Part shown: one piece after another, positions 51,310-64,000 of the stretch
Numbering within the stretch: the first letter of the stretch is position 1
Layout: each line of letters opens with the position of its first letter
Assembly (NCBI RefSeq): GCF_005239225.2
Contig: NC_133295.1
Span: 9,052,001-9,116,000, forward strand
Reading direction: 5' to 3'
DNA length: 64,000 nt
DNA from: Populus alba
Taxonomy: Eukaryota; Streptophyta; Magnoliopsida; Malpighiales; Salicaceae
Notes under the pieces: model-generated
The model's database searches: none
What the model saw: only the letters and a program-made list of their open reading frames with translations
Told to the model about the DNA's origin: nothing
Translations under genes and position numbers: made by a program

Positions 51310-52866
51310 AAGGATCGATCCCACGAGGTATGTTCAAGTCAGATTTTTATGCTAGATGATATGCAATTTGGGGGGGGGGGGGGTTTGGACGTTATCTAGG
51401 CTAAAGCAAAAGAAAACAGAAAAAATATCAAAAAAAATTTCATGAAATCAGAAAATTATCAAGAGAATAAACCTTGGTCGCAAGTACACATCCACCTACA
51501 GAAATCAGAACTGATCATGGAAATGAAATATTAATTTTTTATTCTAAATATTTATCTCTTCTTAACATTGGTTAGTTAACGGATCTGCCGTATAACTAAC
51601 TCTAACTATCAAACAACCATAGTGTCCACACTAGTAATTTAATTCAATGGCAGCTTTAAAAACTAGATAAGTTGATTAATCAAGAAAACATAATTGTCTA
51701 CAGTCTATGTTTGATTTGATTGAATGTTATCCCTAAGATTAATAACGTAGATTTTCCATAATTATTAAACTCAATTACTTCACAAGTTTATATACCACAA
51801 CTTCGGTTTTGATATCAAACTTAGCAATAGATTGTCTACAATAATAACTTAAAGTCTGCTCTAGCAATTAAAATAAACAATTATAGAAAAAATAAGCATA
51901 GGAGAATAAACATATTCATCATATAAACTGAAAAGAAAAGGTAAAATAAATCTCACAGTTCTTGAAATCCGAAGGTTTCCGTATCCTTACAACCAAGAAA
52001 ACGAGTTTAGCCTTACATATTTGTTGAACAACTAATAAAAAAGAAGGAGGAATATATGATTTCGGGTTTCTTAAAGGAGGGGGGCGTTTTTCTCCTCTTG
52101 GCTAGATACCCCCCTTCTCTTCTCTCATTCTTTTTATATCTTAGGAAACCCTAGTCTTTATTTTACAAAATAGTCTTCCCTTAAATAGACAGTTTACATT
52201 TAAATACTTCAATAACTATTTTCCTAAAAAAGAAGAAATAGCCTTGCATGAAATCTTAAAGCTTTGAATTAGAGGAGATAAATTGTTGAAATAAAAACTT
52301 GGATATCGGTTTATATGCTTCGTAACTTAATTTGGACTCGTTTCTTCACGAAACCTGTTTATTGGTAGAATTCAATTATCATTTTTGAAAAATCATATCT
52401 CCCTCATATGACATTGGTTTGCGCTAACATTTGGAGCGTTGATAGGAATTTGAGTTAGGAATCCACCAAAATTAAGTTTTCATCAATTGAACTTCTGTAA
52501 CTCCAGATATTCAAGTCAGAATAGACAAAGGTCAACACTGGCAGATTGCGAGATTTGATTTTGAAGGCTGCGATTTCCATGCTCTTCCTTATTTTATTTT
52601 CTTGCCTTAGATGTCCAGAAAGGTATGGATGTTAGCTTTTTAATGCCACTAGAATCACTTCATTTCAACCTCTGGAGCTCACGCTTTGCACAAAACATCG
52701 ACTGAAGATCAAACCTGTCAATTACCTCCAATTTACTCCTTTTTACATCTTTCATCCAAAAGTGCCTTCAAAACATAAAACAAAGAATATCAATGTATTT
52801 TATATATAAAACATAGGTAAAACACTAGTTAAATATAGGTGAAACTATCAAATAATATAGTTGCAT
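51310..52866 (-). mobile_element. Dispersed LTR-like repeat, copy B (inverted relative to copy A)
   Basis: On the minus strand it matches 24859-25772 almost end to end, including the TATA-like GATATAAAAAGAA (about 52133), the C homopolymer (G run at 51370-51383 on the plus strand) and the GGGATCGATCC end. It also holds about 600 bp between TATA and homopolymer (51.42-52.0 kb) that copy A lacks, so B is the longer form. Confidence 0.75.
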
Positions 52867-52899
52867 TAAGTGTTAATAATGATAATTGTAATAGTAATG

Positions 52900-54230
52900 A
52901 TATTAGAATTGACATTTCTATGTACATTTACTCCTAATCACAATCGATGATTATTAATAGTCTATCAAGCCATGTTAAACTTATTAAACTTAGCCCAAGT
53001 TCTATCAATAGCTATCGCTAACATTTTATTTATGTAATAATGGTTCTTGGATAATGACTTTTTACATTCATTTATTCTATAGTATCGAGATTTACTCGTA
53101 ATTTTTTTTAATGAGACTATATACCTCAATCCTTAAATAACCAAGCGAAAACTATTTTGAGTTGATCTATTTGAACATAGAATCTAATGACATTAACATT
53201 TAAGACTCCCTAAGGAAATTAATGCTTTTGATATGAATATTATATCAAAAGGCTTCAAATGAAGAAAATTTTTAAAAATCAATGAAAAGGTGTTTCTTCT
53301 CATTAATAATTAAGATAATAGCTTGTTATAAGTCTATTTATCTCAAATGTTATAAATGAATAACAAGACATTTATTTAAAACGCAGTTTTAAAATGAAAG
53401 AAAAAAACTAAGAGGATTTTGAAATGTCATCATTTCAAATGCTTTTCGACGAGTTTTCCAAATAAGTGATGAAAACCCTCAAAATAGATGTACATGATAT
53501 AACATATATTTTTGCTTTTTTTCTTTTACGATTGCTAAAGTAAAAATGAAAATGCAAAAATAACATCAATAATTTGCAATATGCATGGACTTTAAAATGG
53601 ATGCAAAGATATGTTTTTTTTTACTGCGAGGTATGGCCCAAATGCAAGAGTAAAAACAAATTTTAACAAAAAAAATAATCGTTTTTTTTTTTTAATGTTT
53701 CGAGATAATAACACATACAATTATTATTAAAAAACCAAAACTATCATGAACACTTGAAAACCTTAAATTCTATGGGGTAATTTGATACCTTTTTAATGGT
53801 TTTTTTTATAATTATCATGTTAAATGAGGGACACTGTAGTGTTTGATTAGACATTAAAAATAATTACAAAACAAAACATAGTGTAATAACCAAAATGCTT
53901 TTGGAAGTCAAAAAATTAAAATTGACCTCAAGCTTTTTCGTCGTTTTACAAATATTTTTTTGTTATTATCTGGTCAACTTAAAGACAATTGGGTCTTTTT
54001 ATAAATAAAATGGTAAATAAAAAAAATAAAAAAGTAAGGGGCGCATGTGTTGCACGCGTCAACATGTAAAAGGCACCCTCACCTTTAAAGTAACGCGTTC
54101 AACACCTTCTAGAGTCCAAAAATACCCGTATACCGTGTCATTGCAAGAATCATCACGTCCTTTTCATTTTGGGGTGATGCGTGTCAATGTTAGGTGGTTG
54201 GTCTGTCATTGGTGGGCTTTAATTTTTTCC
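52900..54230. other. Intergenic, no gene seen
   Basis: AT-rich. A small patch of higher GC at 54.03-54.22 kb gives a 69-codon frame that resembles nothing I know. Confidence 0.4.
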
Positions 54231-54239
54231 TTTTTTTCT

Positions 54240-54970
54240 CTCTTTTCCCTCTAAAATAATAGGTTGGTACTCTTTGTTATTAGTATTTCAAATTCCATCT
54301 TTATTATTTGATTTTTAATTTTTATTCTTGGTCTTTTTGTAAAATTTTTATTTATTTCAATGTCATCCTTCTGTCCATAGTATGGTATATTATTTTCACT
54401 AATTTGATCCTCATTCTTTTGATTTTTATTGTTTTTTTTTAAATTTATTTTTCTTTTCAATTTTACCTTTCAATTAAATATAAAATTTATTTTATATTTC
54501 AATTTTGATCCTCATTCTTTTGAATTTTTTTGTTGTTTTGTTAGATGAATTTTTTTTCAATTTCACCCTTCAATAAAATAAAAATTTTATTTTCTATTAT
54601 AATTTTGATTGTTTTTCTTTTCATTGTTATTTTTCTACTATGAATCCTTTTGTATAATTAAAATTCTTTTTTAAAAATTCATCTGTCAATATTTGATTAA
54701 TTAGACATTAAGTTTCGTGATTTTTCATAATAGAATGTTTCAGATCTAATAATCTAGTTCACGAGTTTAAATAGTTAATATGATTTAATATTTTTTTATA
54801 TCAAGTTATTCTGATTCAATAATCTAAGCCACAAGTTTGACAAAATAACCCAAGTTAACTCAATCTTGATTATTGAAGTCACAAGTTTATCATGCTAATT
54901 CGAATTGACTAAGACCAATTTCTTATAAATCCTTTTTTTATCTCATTTCATCCTACCATATTTAATAGGT
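54240..54970 (+). repeat. T-rich repeat related to 40 kb, followed by a degenerate short repeat
   Basis: TGATCCTCATTCTTTTGATTTTT and CAATTTTACCTTTCAAT blocks recur two to three times (54.35-54.62 kb), like the array at 40 kb. At 54.73-54.90 kb AATAATCTAG(T/C)(T/C)CACGAGTTTA-type units recur three times. Confidence 0.55.
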
Positions 54971-54979
54971 TAGAAATTA

Positions 54980-55935
54980 ATCTACATTGTTTGTCCCATT
55001 TTATTTTTTTAAAATATCTTTCAATGAGCATTCTTCCAATCAAATATAATAATGGATGTCATTAATTTTTCGTTTTTTAAAGAATAATCAATTACATACT
55101 TCACAAAGCTTCACAACTATTTGATAGTCTATTTATTTAATATAGAATCGATTACTTGTTCAACAATTTATACTTAGGAGTTAATTATTTGATAATAACC
55201 TTAATAATCAAGTGGCTATAAATTTAAATCCTACCATCCATGTCTAATTAAATGAATAGAAGAATTGCCACATAAACCTATACAAGCATCAAATGTTAAA
55301 AAAGCTCTTGCGTTAGAGAACATGTAAATGAGTTTTTATAGAATCATTTTTAAAACACCCAACCACTTATACTTCTCAGTCTATAGTTTGTTTAGGAGTA
55401 TCATGCAGTGAGATTAAAATTGCATTTTGTTCTAATCATAATTTCAAAAATATTTAGTTAATCCACATACTCTACAACAGCACCAAACACATTAAGCTTT
55501 CAAGTTAAAATGGATATTTGACATCTGGCAAAAGTGTGAATTTGGTTGAGGCAAAAGGCAGAGATTTAAATGATCTTTGAAAAGTTCTGATTAAGTATTA
55601 AAGATAGAGAAATCCACTAGAAAATTTGGTACAGAAGCCTTTTGTAAAGAAAACAACAGAAAAATAGAAAATTACACTATGCACTGCCAGAAATCACGTC
55701 AAAACCAGGCACAATTTAGAATTAAATGTACGATTTTAGCAAGGTTGAAAATTAAAAACCTATGATGTACATCCACTCGCAAACAGCCACAGCAGAAAAC
55801 TAGAATTCAGAGCCAACACACCCCTTCCGGCTAGAGACCACGTTTCACTGCTACACCATGATCTTGCACCAAAGATATAAAAAGAAAAACCGCTGATGAA
55901 ATAAGAGACCTTATGCTTCCTTTAAAGACCAATGT
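54980..55935. other. Intergenic to 3' flank of IQD31-like gene
   Basis: No gene seen. The stretch directly below 55943 is the likely 3' untranslated region of the minus-strand gene, but I cannot fix its end. Confidence 0.4.
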
Positions 55936-55942
55936 TCCACAA

Positions 55943-58900
55943 TTACCTCTTCCACTCTGGTTGGGCTCCCTTAGCTGCATAACAAAAAAAGAAGGGAGGG
56001 GGAACATCATACTTAAGATTCATAGTGTACATTAAAAAAAATAAGCTCTTGAGAGTTCAGAAAAAAGGGGAATAGCTCATGTCAAATAGAAAACAGAATG
56101 TTTAACTAGTACTTCTGATAACAAATTGGACAGTTACCAAATATAAATATATAAAAAAGCAATAAGATAAGCTTCCAGGTTAAGCTGAAGTTTCTCAAAC
56201 CGATGTGCAATTTCACATGGCATTAGATTTTAAAGGGACTCGGAGCATTGAAACAGGATATACAAGCTGATTGATCCCAAAAAAAGAAACTCTAATGCTC
56301 AGAGGCCAAAACTTGCACAACAATTGCTCGATAATTTTCACAACAAAATCAAGCGTGCATCCATGAAAAAACAAGACACGGTAATTTTAGGGGCAAGCAA
56401 ACATTTCATACCATTTCCATCTCTTGAAGACAATAAAGACTTGTCACTCTTATTCCCTCCTTTGCCACTACCATGAACTGCTCTTTGTGTCCTCGGGGAC
56501 TCGGAGCTGATTTTTCTATTAGTTGAAGAGGGCAGAGAATGACGACGGGCAATGTTATTTTTCTCAACTCGATCTTGACTAAATCTTGGGGAGCCTTGCA
56601 TTCTCAGCTTTGCCTTTGCAGATTCAGTTACTGCCATGTAGCTAGGGAGGGCAGGACTGCTCTGTAGGCCATTCTCGGCACGTTCTGGTTTCATTGTGAA
56701 TGAAGGTTTCTTGGCAGTTTTGTGATTTTCATTGATTGTTGGATCATCCTGGTGTTTGGACTTCCCATTTATTTGCATATTCTCAACTATACCACCAGTA
56801 TCTACTGAAGCTTTAGATTCTACCACAGCTTGATCGTCATGTGATGATTCCAATGCCTTGATCATTTCTACAGGTTCATCAGCTGTCTCTGCATCAGGCA
56901 ACTTGGACATCAAGTTTGGATCATTCTTCACCACATCAGGTACATTGGATGTTGTCAAGGTAGCTTCTTTCTTCATCTTCTCAGCTGAATTAATTACACT
57001 CCATCCCAAAACATTATCACCTGAAGTGCCGGATACCTTTTCCTGACCTTGCTTTGGCTTTTCAGTTTCAACCTCTGAATGAGCAGAGTTTTCTATAATG
57101 GGGTTGTTAACCTTTCTTAAGCTGCGCTTTACCTTTTCAAGCTCAATCTGTGAATTTTCTGCTGAATCAGCTGGATGGCTTGAAACTTTCCTCAAATTGC
57201 GCTTGGGTTTCTCAAATTCAGAGGCTGCTTGTACTGAGGTACTGTCAACATTTGCAGCAGGGACCCTCCGAACACTGCGCTTCGGCCTACCAGTTTCAGC
57301 TTCCACTATTTGACCATTACTCTGCTTTCTCTGAGTTTTTGAGCACGTAATTTTTTTTGGTTGGGGAACTGGTTTCCAGAAACAGGATGCTGACCAGCAC
57401 TCTAACCAGTTTGCAACTGAGTTTGGTTCCATGGAATCATAGGGGAGTTGCAAAGGCATTACAGTAGGTGATGGAGCAAGAAGCTGGAAAACAGTCCCAT
57501 CAGAGATCAAATGGAAAGGGTGTTATTAAAATTCATGCATGTTTTCTAACTGATCACTGTTAAATATCCCTGATCCCAGTGCAAGCACCAGAAATATTCT
57601 TACTGGACCTTTCATGTTTATTTCAATTTTTTGTATGACAGAAAGCACTGCATGCAGATAAAATCAAGTTACATGCAAGATGCAACCCTTTTCCCCTTTC
57701 CATGTAACAGAGGAGAGAAATGAACTGTTCCTCCAGGATCTCACAAAAGAAAAAAAGGTTTGCATGATGAATTGATGATATTCATGACATTTTATATCAC
57801 TAAAGATGGTGTCTGAAATTCCCAAATTTTGCAAATAACAGCCTTGAAAACAATTGAATTTTGAGGATAGGTATCCCTTTAATCAAATATTTTCATGCCT
57901 AGAAAACAAAGCTTGACAGATATAATTACAAAAACTATGTGAATGTCAACCCTGACTAAAGAGTTTCTCAGGAAAATATTGTAAACCATTTCTTACAGGT
58001 ATCTTTATAAGATCACAAATAAATGAGATTCAGTGAATCATGACCTTAATGCTAGGAAAATTGGGCCTTTTTGTTTTATTACAGAAAATTAAGAAAAATG
58101 GGATTTTATACACAATGGTTTGGGTTTAGTGGAGGGCAAAAGGAAAGAGCAATTGAAGGGGAGAATATACTCTCAACCCTCCGAGGGATTGGAAGTTATA
58201 ACTGTATATCCAAGGCATTATGGATAGTTTTCACTACTCATGAATGCTTAAGTATTATGCATGAATTATGGTTCATCTGATGTATAGGAAATGAATTTGG
58301 AATTTTCCATTGCATTTCATCACTGGCTGCTGCACCCTTGGTGCTCATGTTGCTGATTTATGTTTCATGTATCAGAAGTAAGTGGATAGATAAAACCAAA
58401 TCACAGTTCCTTCCATTAACTTATCAAGGTGGTTGTTCTTATATCTCCTAGAGAAGAGTCGGTTGTTATCAACAAGAATAAGCACTTACACAAGTCCTAA
58501 CAGTATCTGGTTTAAATAAGGTTTTTGTTGATTCTATTTGTAGCCACAAGGAGCTCTTTATCACTGGAATGACAATCAAATAAATAAAATCACAAACACA
58601 TAGAATGTACATCATGGGGCTATTCTTAATTTGTCCTAGGTGAGAAGCTTCTTCTGTACACAACTAAGCCACTATGCAATAAATATAATCAAATCATTGT
58701 TCTATTCATACCTTGCGAACAAAAGCATTTGATGACAGCTTGGCCATTTGTATACCAACTCCACTAGAATCTGCAAGCTTGCCCTCCTGATACATGGATG
58801 GAAGAAGAGTTAATGATGAAAAGCAGAACAAGCAAAAATAGCAACAATATAATTTGATTAGTTACGGGATAAATAAGAAAATTAAAGGAATTGAAGCCTC

Positions 58901-61311
58901 AACAATTATTATTCAGAAATACAGTAAGCAATATGATTCCGAATGTCATTAAATGATGATATGTTCACTAAACCTCGTGTAGTTTCTTCCAAACTTGTTA
59001 AGTTCACTACACTAGGAAGAACTGCAATCAAAACAAACCATACTTGTATTCATTTGTCATGTTACACAACTGTGTCCTGCGCATTATATATTTTCATGAA
59101 ACTTGAAAAGGAATGCATGGGTACAATAGTCTAATCTAAGATTTCCACACGATATAAGTGACGAAATAAACAGAGTTGAAAACCTGAAACTTTTGTAGCC
59201 TTGAGAATGGGTGAAACCTTACAATAATAAATTGTTGTAAGTTACAGTAATTTAATGGTCTAAATTTTTAAACAATAAGGCTGATTATTTGTTATTACTA
59301 ATTATATACATTCTTTAAGAAAGAGGTTTTAACTCTGAGCTTACACTACAGGCACACACCATTTAGAAGCATTACAAGTCCACCCAAAGTGCAAAAACAA
59401 AGAACAAAACTAAATTCATATGCTTGATCAAATACCATATAATTCTAAAAGAGGTACTGAAATGGGTGCCCTAAACCCATAATTCTAAAAGTGGTAATCA
59501 AGAAGAAAGATATTTTCTCCTTTTTCTTAAAGGGAGCTCTCCTCCTTCGAACACTTGGACTTGGAAAAGCATACCCGGGGACTCATACTCAATTAAGGAC
59601 TCCCCTGTGTTGCGATTGATTCAGTCCTATCGGGCAAAAAGCTTATTCAGGCCCTTCCTCCTAAATGACCGGGGTATGTGCAATTGAGCTCTTTCAAGGG
59701 CCGTTACATAAGACAGAAGAAGCAACAATCGATTTGGTTTTCCAAGAATTTACCAGCAGTTTTACTTGGCTGCATAGTTTATGAACCTCATAGCCAATCT
59801 CTGAATTCCTAACCATTCTTCCTCGAGCAAGAGCCTGTAACTTGACAACTCCGAGCACACAGCAGAGAGTAGCAACAGCTTGCCTTCTAACTAAGTGTCC
59901 ACGGATAAGAGCCTGAAGCCTTATTATGCCTTTAAGAGCCCGAAATGCCCGGCGAGCCTTCACAAAAACAAACTTATATCAGGGACTGCATGACCTCCAC
60001 ACAAACATGCTTTCACATGCCTTGAGTCCGGGAGAAAAAAAAAAAAAAAAAAGACATATTGCAACAGCTACAACATGAAATGGATAGAATATCAACTGAG
60101 AATCATTACATCAATTAGAGATTTAGTTAATGCCACCCCTCATGCTTGCTATACAACACATTAGGGCATGAGACCATTGCATCTAGGCCCATATCAACTC
60201 CCTGAAAGCCACAATTAGCCATCAACCTTTGGGCTTGGACTAGGAAAACTGCAGGTAACTGAGCAACCATGCATACCTGGTACCAAGTCAGTCGGACCCT
60301 CAAGGTCCATGAGAACAGCCCCAGTAGTGCACCTATCTGCACACTGCAAGCTAATGCTTTACAACCCAGCCAGCTTTGCAAGGTTCAATAGCCTTTTTTT
60401 CACAAAGCAAAGACCCATGTGAACAAAATGATAAGCCAAAGGAAAGGATCCATATAAACTGTATCTAATCTCAAGGCAATTGTGCTTGTGCAGCTGGCAA
60501 AACTGCCACAGCCACTATAAGAAACAGATATCTATCCTATCCCACACAATCACTTGAAAACAGTTACCGCACAACCATCGCCAAAAGCAAGAGACGCAAT
60601 TTTAATAATGTTGCAACGACCTAGATAAATATCCATGGCGATGATAATAAGATAAGAGAAAATTACCAAGTAACCCCTAAATGCGGCTTGTGCCATTGTT
60701 GCAGCTTCATCAAGCCTTATTTTGTCAGCATCAGATGGAGGAGCATCAGGAGTGTATAATTGAGAATGATTTGCATCTTGATTTCCAGTTGACAATATAC
60801 CTCCATCACGTGGTGATTCTGTAGTTTCCCTGCTCTCCGGCTCTAACATCCTTTCAGTGATATTAGTGGTAGTGGGGGCTGTTATGATCACCGGAGGAAC
60901 TGAGGTCACATCAGCTTCCACAGCTCTGACAGCAACCAATGTCTCTTTGTCATTCACAGTTCTCTGCACATAATGATCAAAGTTAGAAAACAGGATTTAG
61001 TACCTATGATTTTGTTCCAACATAAAAGCTTATCACAACTTAAGCTTATGGATTGAATGGTTTTTGAATAAGCTTAAGGTTAAGACAGCCTTTTATAGCT
61101 TAACAGACTAAGTAGAGGGGGAGAGAGAGCTAAAGCAATCCCATAGCTTGATGGATAGATTGAAAGGTTGTCAAACAGAAGGCTATTAGAAAGAAGTAAG
61201 TTGGCATTAAAATAAATTAATTACCTCCCTTCCTTTGACAATAAGAGATTTGGAAGACTTCTTTCCAAACAAAACAGTCTTTATCCATTTCGCAGGTGAT
61301 TTTCTCCCCAT
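55943..61311 (-). CDS. IQD31: IQ67-domain calmodulin-binding protein, IQD31-like
   Basis: Plant IQD proteins bind calmodulin and act as scaffolds on microtubules and membranes. Coding exons on the minus strand: 61311-61225, 60963-60667, 59957-59754, 58786-58712, 57483-56412, 55974-55943. All junctions are GT-AG and in phase; 588 aa, close to Arabidopsis IQD31. The start [18 protein letters not shown] is the basic N-terminus of the family. Three IQ motifs follow: [12 protein letters not shown] (120-131), [12 protein letters not shown] (142-153) and [11 protein letters not shown] (168-178). The next conserved block is [19 protein letters not shown], then three basic KRSLRKV-type repeats (exon 5), an acidic/Ser-rich middle and the C-terminal DUF4005 region ([26 protein letters not shown]). 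The exon 1/2 and IQ1-splitting exon 2/3 junctions match the family. No defect seen. Confidence 0.93.
60127..60390. repeat. GC-richer insert in intron 2 of IQD31, partly duplicated at 63.4 kb
   Basis: About 260 bases of balanced composition inside an AT-rich intron, flanked on one side by an A18 run (about 60031-60050). Bases 60173-60229 recur at 63362-63417 with a single one-base gap. Probably part of a transposon I do not recognise; the 84-codon minus-strand frame across it is not supported otherwise. Confidence 0.5.
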
Positions 61312-61830
61312 TGCTGCAAAAACAAACAGGAACAGAAACCCACCATGTCTCTTTAAGAAAATGAAATGATAGCGTGCAATTCAGAAACCCACCACTGTTA
61401 TCCATTATTACGTAACCCTACAGGTTAGAGCACACCCGCAAAGGGAAGCAGCTAAAAGTTGTGCTCCAAGGAATAGCGAGAAAACATTAAGGATTTGAAC
61501 CAGATCTGTATGTTACCTCTCAAATGTGCTTCTTCAAAACCCTAAATCTATCATTTCCTTTTTCTCCAAACATGTTTTACCATTTTCCAACATCATCAAT
61601 TTCAGCTTTGATTGAATTAAATTAAGTAAGAAAAAAAGTGAGAGAGATTACCGCCCGTCTGTTCAGCAAGTATAGACACCGGATAAAGCAACAACAGATG
61701 CGTCTGTGATCTATCTAAGCCGGCTGCTTCTTTTTATTTTCCTTTCCTTGCCTTTCTCCCTCCTCTCTCTCTCTCTCTACTCTTTACTCTCTCTCCTGAC
61801 ACTCTCCAGTCTGTACTCTGTGATGAACTA
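61312..61830 (-). other. IQD31: 5' untranslated exon, leader intron and promoter-proximal CT tract of IQD31-like gene
   Basis: On the minus strand, GGGCG|GTAATCTC at 61652/61651 is a good donor and TTTGCAG|CA just before the ATG (61314/61313) a good acceptor, giving a 338-bp intron two bases before the start codon. The upstream exon would run from 61652 to about 61800, and the CT-rich run (plus strand 61755-61800, AG-rich on the coding strand) marks its start. Confidence 0.55.
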
Positions 61831-62034
61831 CTGATTCAAAACAAAAAAAAAAAAAAAAACAGGGATAAACTTCGCTTTTTCCCTGTACTTAAGCAATATT
61901 ATACATCTATCCTGATACTTACACTTCTGGTTTCAGTATTACCCTTAACCATTACTATGATATCATAAAGAAATTTGTATTACTTCAGAAAAAATTGTAA
62001 AAACTGAAATAAATATGAATTAGAGCTTGTTTTT

Positions 62035-62225
62035 CATAAGTAATTTAGACAGTATTTGAAAACACATTGAATTTATATTTTTTAAATTAAATTTTATTTT
62101 TATTTAAAATTATTTTTTATATTTTTATATTATTTTAATGTGTTAGTATTAAAAATAATTTTAAAAATATCATTTTAATATATTTTTAAAAAAATACTTT
62201 AAACAACCATGAAACACCCTTTGTA
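62035..62225. repeat. AT-rich MITE-like repeat, copy 4
   Basis: GTATTTGAAAACACATTG … TTATTTTAATGTGTTAGTATTAAAAATAATTTT … ACTTTAAACAACCATGAAACACC. It shares internal blocks with the other AT-rich copies in the window. Confidence 0.55.
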
Positions 62226-62379
62226 ATAAAAGGTGAGATTGAAATGCTTTTTAACTTATGGTAGTAATATCGGTAAAATCTAAATTAAAAGGGTAGAAGT
62301 ACAATATCACAAATTTAGTTTACTAAAAAAAAAAGCACATCAAAAACAAATTAAAAAACAAAAGGATAAAATAACGGTT

Positions 62380-62820
62380 TCTTATCCTCTACAGTAGCGC
62401 TCACTTTAATATTCGCTATATTCTCATGACTACCAATTGATTGGGATACGTGACAGTAACAATGAGGGCTTATCTGGCGCCAGCCACTCTGGATAATTCC
62501 TTGAAGCGATTGCATCGGGGCAGTTACTTCGGGAACATGTGTCCAGCAGGGTCACAGTCACAGCTTCTTCATTTCAAAGCATTCTATGAGATTACAGTTA
62601 TACCCCTCCTTTATAGGATTTAAATTCACGCACCGGTCAGAAGTATGTAAAATAGGAGCCGTTAAAAAAAAAAAAAAAAAATAGGAGCCGTTAATAACTG
62701 GCGCTGGAGGTAGGTGAACGGTGAAGGGTGGGTCGTGAGGAAGCAGGAACGAGTGCCACGCTGGAATTTAGGGGTAACGTGGGTTGCTGGGCGGCCAGAG
62801 AGCAGAGGGAGGAGTTAGTA
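62380..62820. other. Upstream region of IQD31-like gene, higher GC
   Basis: About 440 bases of near-balanced composition with no convincing gene (one 60-codon frame). It includes a 14-base direct duplication (ATAGGAGCCGTTAA at 62652-62665 and 62681-62694) separated by an A run. Confidence 0.45.
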
Positions 62821-62989
62821 TGGCATTGTGGTTTAACTTCTTTTTTAAAAAAATTAGGCTTTTTTAATTTTAAATTAATTTTTTTTTATGGTTTTTTAAT
62901 TTAAAAAATAAAAATATATATATTATTTTAATATATTTTTAAATAAAAATCAATTTGAAAAATAATCTTCACACCACTCACACTAAACA

Positions 62990-63180
62990 TCAAAATGTAA
63001 TTATAGTTACTTTTCAAAATATTTTTCACTTATAAATATATTAAAATAATATTTTTTTTATTTTTAAAAAATTATTTTTAATATTAGAGCATCAAAATAA
63101 TCTAAAAATACTAAAAAAATATTAATTAAAAATAAAAAATTTCAAATCTTTTTAAAAATATTTTTGAAACATAAAAATAA
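62990..63180. repeat. AT-rich MITE-like repeat, copy 5
   Basis: Close match to 40860-41050: AGTTACTTTTCAAAATATTT, AATATATTAAAATAATATTTT, and ATTATTTTTAATATTAGAGC. Confidence 0.6.
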
Positions 63181-63199
63181 ATTGGACTTAACTTTAAAC

Positions 63200-64000
63200 C
63201 ATGATTTTGAAACCCGGCTCGGCCCGGTAGGTCAACCAAAGCTAGAACCAGATCGGGTTAAAAAAAACAGGGAAAGAAAAAACCTAATATGACCCGGCGA
63301 CTTGGTTGACCTGGTAAAATCCGGTCAAAAACCTGATTGTGGTCCGTTGATTTTTTTTGATACCATTGCATCTAGGCCCATATCAACTCCTGAAAGCCAC
63401 AATTAGCCATCAACCTTCAAAAAAAAAAACTTAAATTTTTTTTATAGATAATTAAAATATTAAATATTAAATTTATTTATTTTATTTTAAATATTTAAAA
63501 ATAATTATAGTAAAGAGATAATAAATTAGGTTGAAGATTATTGATTTTAAGGATATTTAAGTTATTTCATGATTTTATATGTTAAATATGGAGAGAACCA
63601 AGAAAAAGATAAAAATAAAAAAAAAATAAAGACTTGATTTTAACTATATCAAACTATAAAAAAGTCAAGAATGAAATTGAGAGTATAATCAAGAAAACCG
63701 GAAAAACAAATAACTAAAAAAATCAAATCGTGAAAAAAAACGATCAAAATTAAAAAAAAAAAAAACCGATTGGTTCAGTTCGGTTTTGATTTTTTAAACC
63801 TGAAATCAAAAAAATTCATCCGGACCCAAACTGATTTAAACTGGTTTCGTTTTTTTTTTTTTTTTTAAAAAAATTTGATTTGGTTATTTTTTTTGATAAA
63901 AATCAAATCAAACCAAACTGGACCGAAAATAATAACCTCTACTTAGAGGTTTCGATTTCTTTTTTTTTTTATAGAATTTTTACAAATTTTTTTTTTCATT
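63200..64000. repeat. Dispersed repeat with CCCGG-type motifs and A/T tracts
   Basis: GAAACCCGGCTCGGCCCGG, AACCAGATCGGGTTAAAAAA, GACCCGGCGACTTGGTTGAC and related pieces (63209-63330) are typical of a common eudicot repeat. The rest is A/T-rich; CGGTTTTGATTTTT-type strings occur at 63.78-63.95 kb. No gene. Confidence 0.5.

Noticed and set aside
60127..60381. 84-codon minus-strand frame inside an IQD31 intron
   Set aside because: Inside a clean GT-AG intron of the same strand, no homology recognised, and part of it is a dispersed segment.
1..64000. tRNA, rRNA, known plant miRNA precursors, CRISPR arrays, bacterial or organellar genes
   Set aside because: None seen on either strand by reading for conserved motifs; a covariance-model search would be needed to exclude weak tRNA-like or snoRNA genes.

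Overview
The window is nuclear DNA from a flowering plant. It is AT-rich, with intron-containing genes, plant-type promoters and a large load of decayed LTR retrotransposons. Gene structures and the style of the repeats fit a woody eudicot such as poplar or willow (Salicaceae), but the species is an inference. I found no tRNA, rRNA, CRISPR array or bacterial-type operon.

Layout. 1-7.94 kb is most of one Ty3/gypsy element of the Tat/Ogre type: end of the 5' LTR, primer binding site, non-coding interior with a ~100-bp tandem array, polypurine tract and a complete 3' LTR with a TATA box. 8-22 kb is old, degraded repeat DNA with recognisable scraps (LTR-like segments, a gag zinc knuckle, a gag domain, a plant-mobile-domain-like ORF). 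At 22.4 kb lies a broken CONSTANS-like B-box gene fragment. 23.5-30.4 kb holds a tandem duplication, a dispersed LTR-like repeat with a second, inverted copy at 51.3-52.9 kb, an Athila-ORF1-like remnant and a possible SINE.

Three genes look intact, and I could place every exon boundary by splice signals and reading frame. (1) An ABCA half-transporter of the ABCA3-ABCA12 group (minus, 36,554 to 30,562, 18 exons, 940 aa). (2) ABCA2 (plus, 42,299 to 47,389, 16 exons, 972 aa), divergent from the first with 5.7 kb between their start codons. (3) IQD31-like, a calmodulin-binding IQ67-domain protein (minus, 61,311 to 55,943, 6 coding exons plus a leader intron, 588 aa).

The two ABC genes are separate members of one family kept next to each other; as I recall, Arabidopsis also has ABCA2 beside its ABCA3-ABCA12 array. 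Each encodes one membrane domain followed by one ATPase domain and probably works as a dimer in an internal membrane. IQD31 is functionally unrelated and probably decorates microtubules. Intergenic DNA around the genes (36.7-42.2, 47.5-55.9, 61.9-64 kb) is filled with AT-rich MITE-like copies, T-rich tandem repeats, gypsy remnants and microsatellites. I saw no convincing new gene system; the most unusual items are a GC-AG intron in ABCA2, a perfect 21-bp inverted repeat between the ABC genes, the broken B-box gene, and a ~57-bp segment shared by an IQD31 intron and the distal flank.
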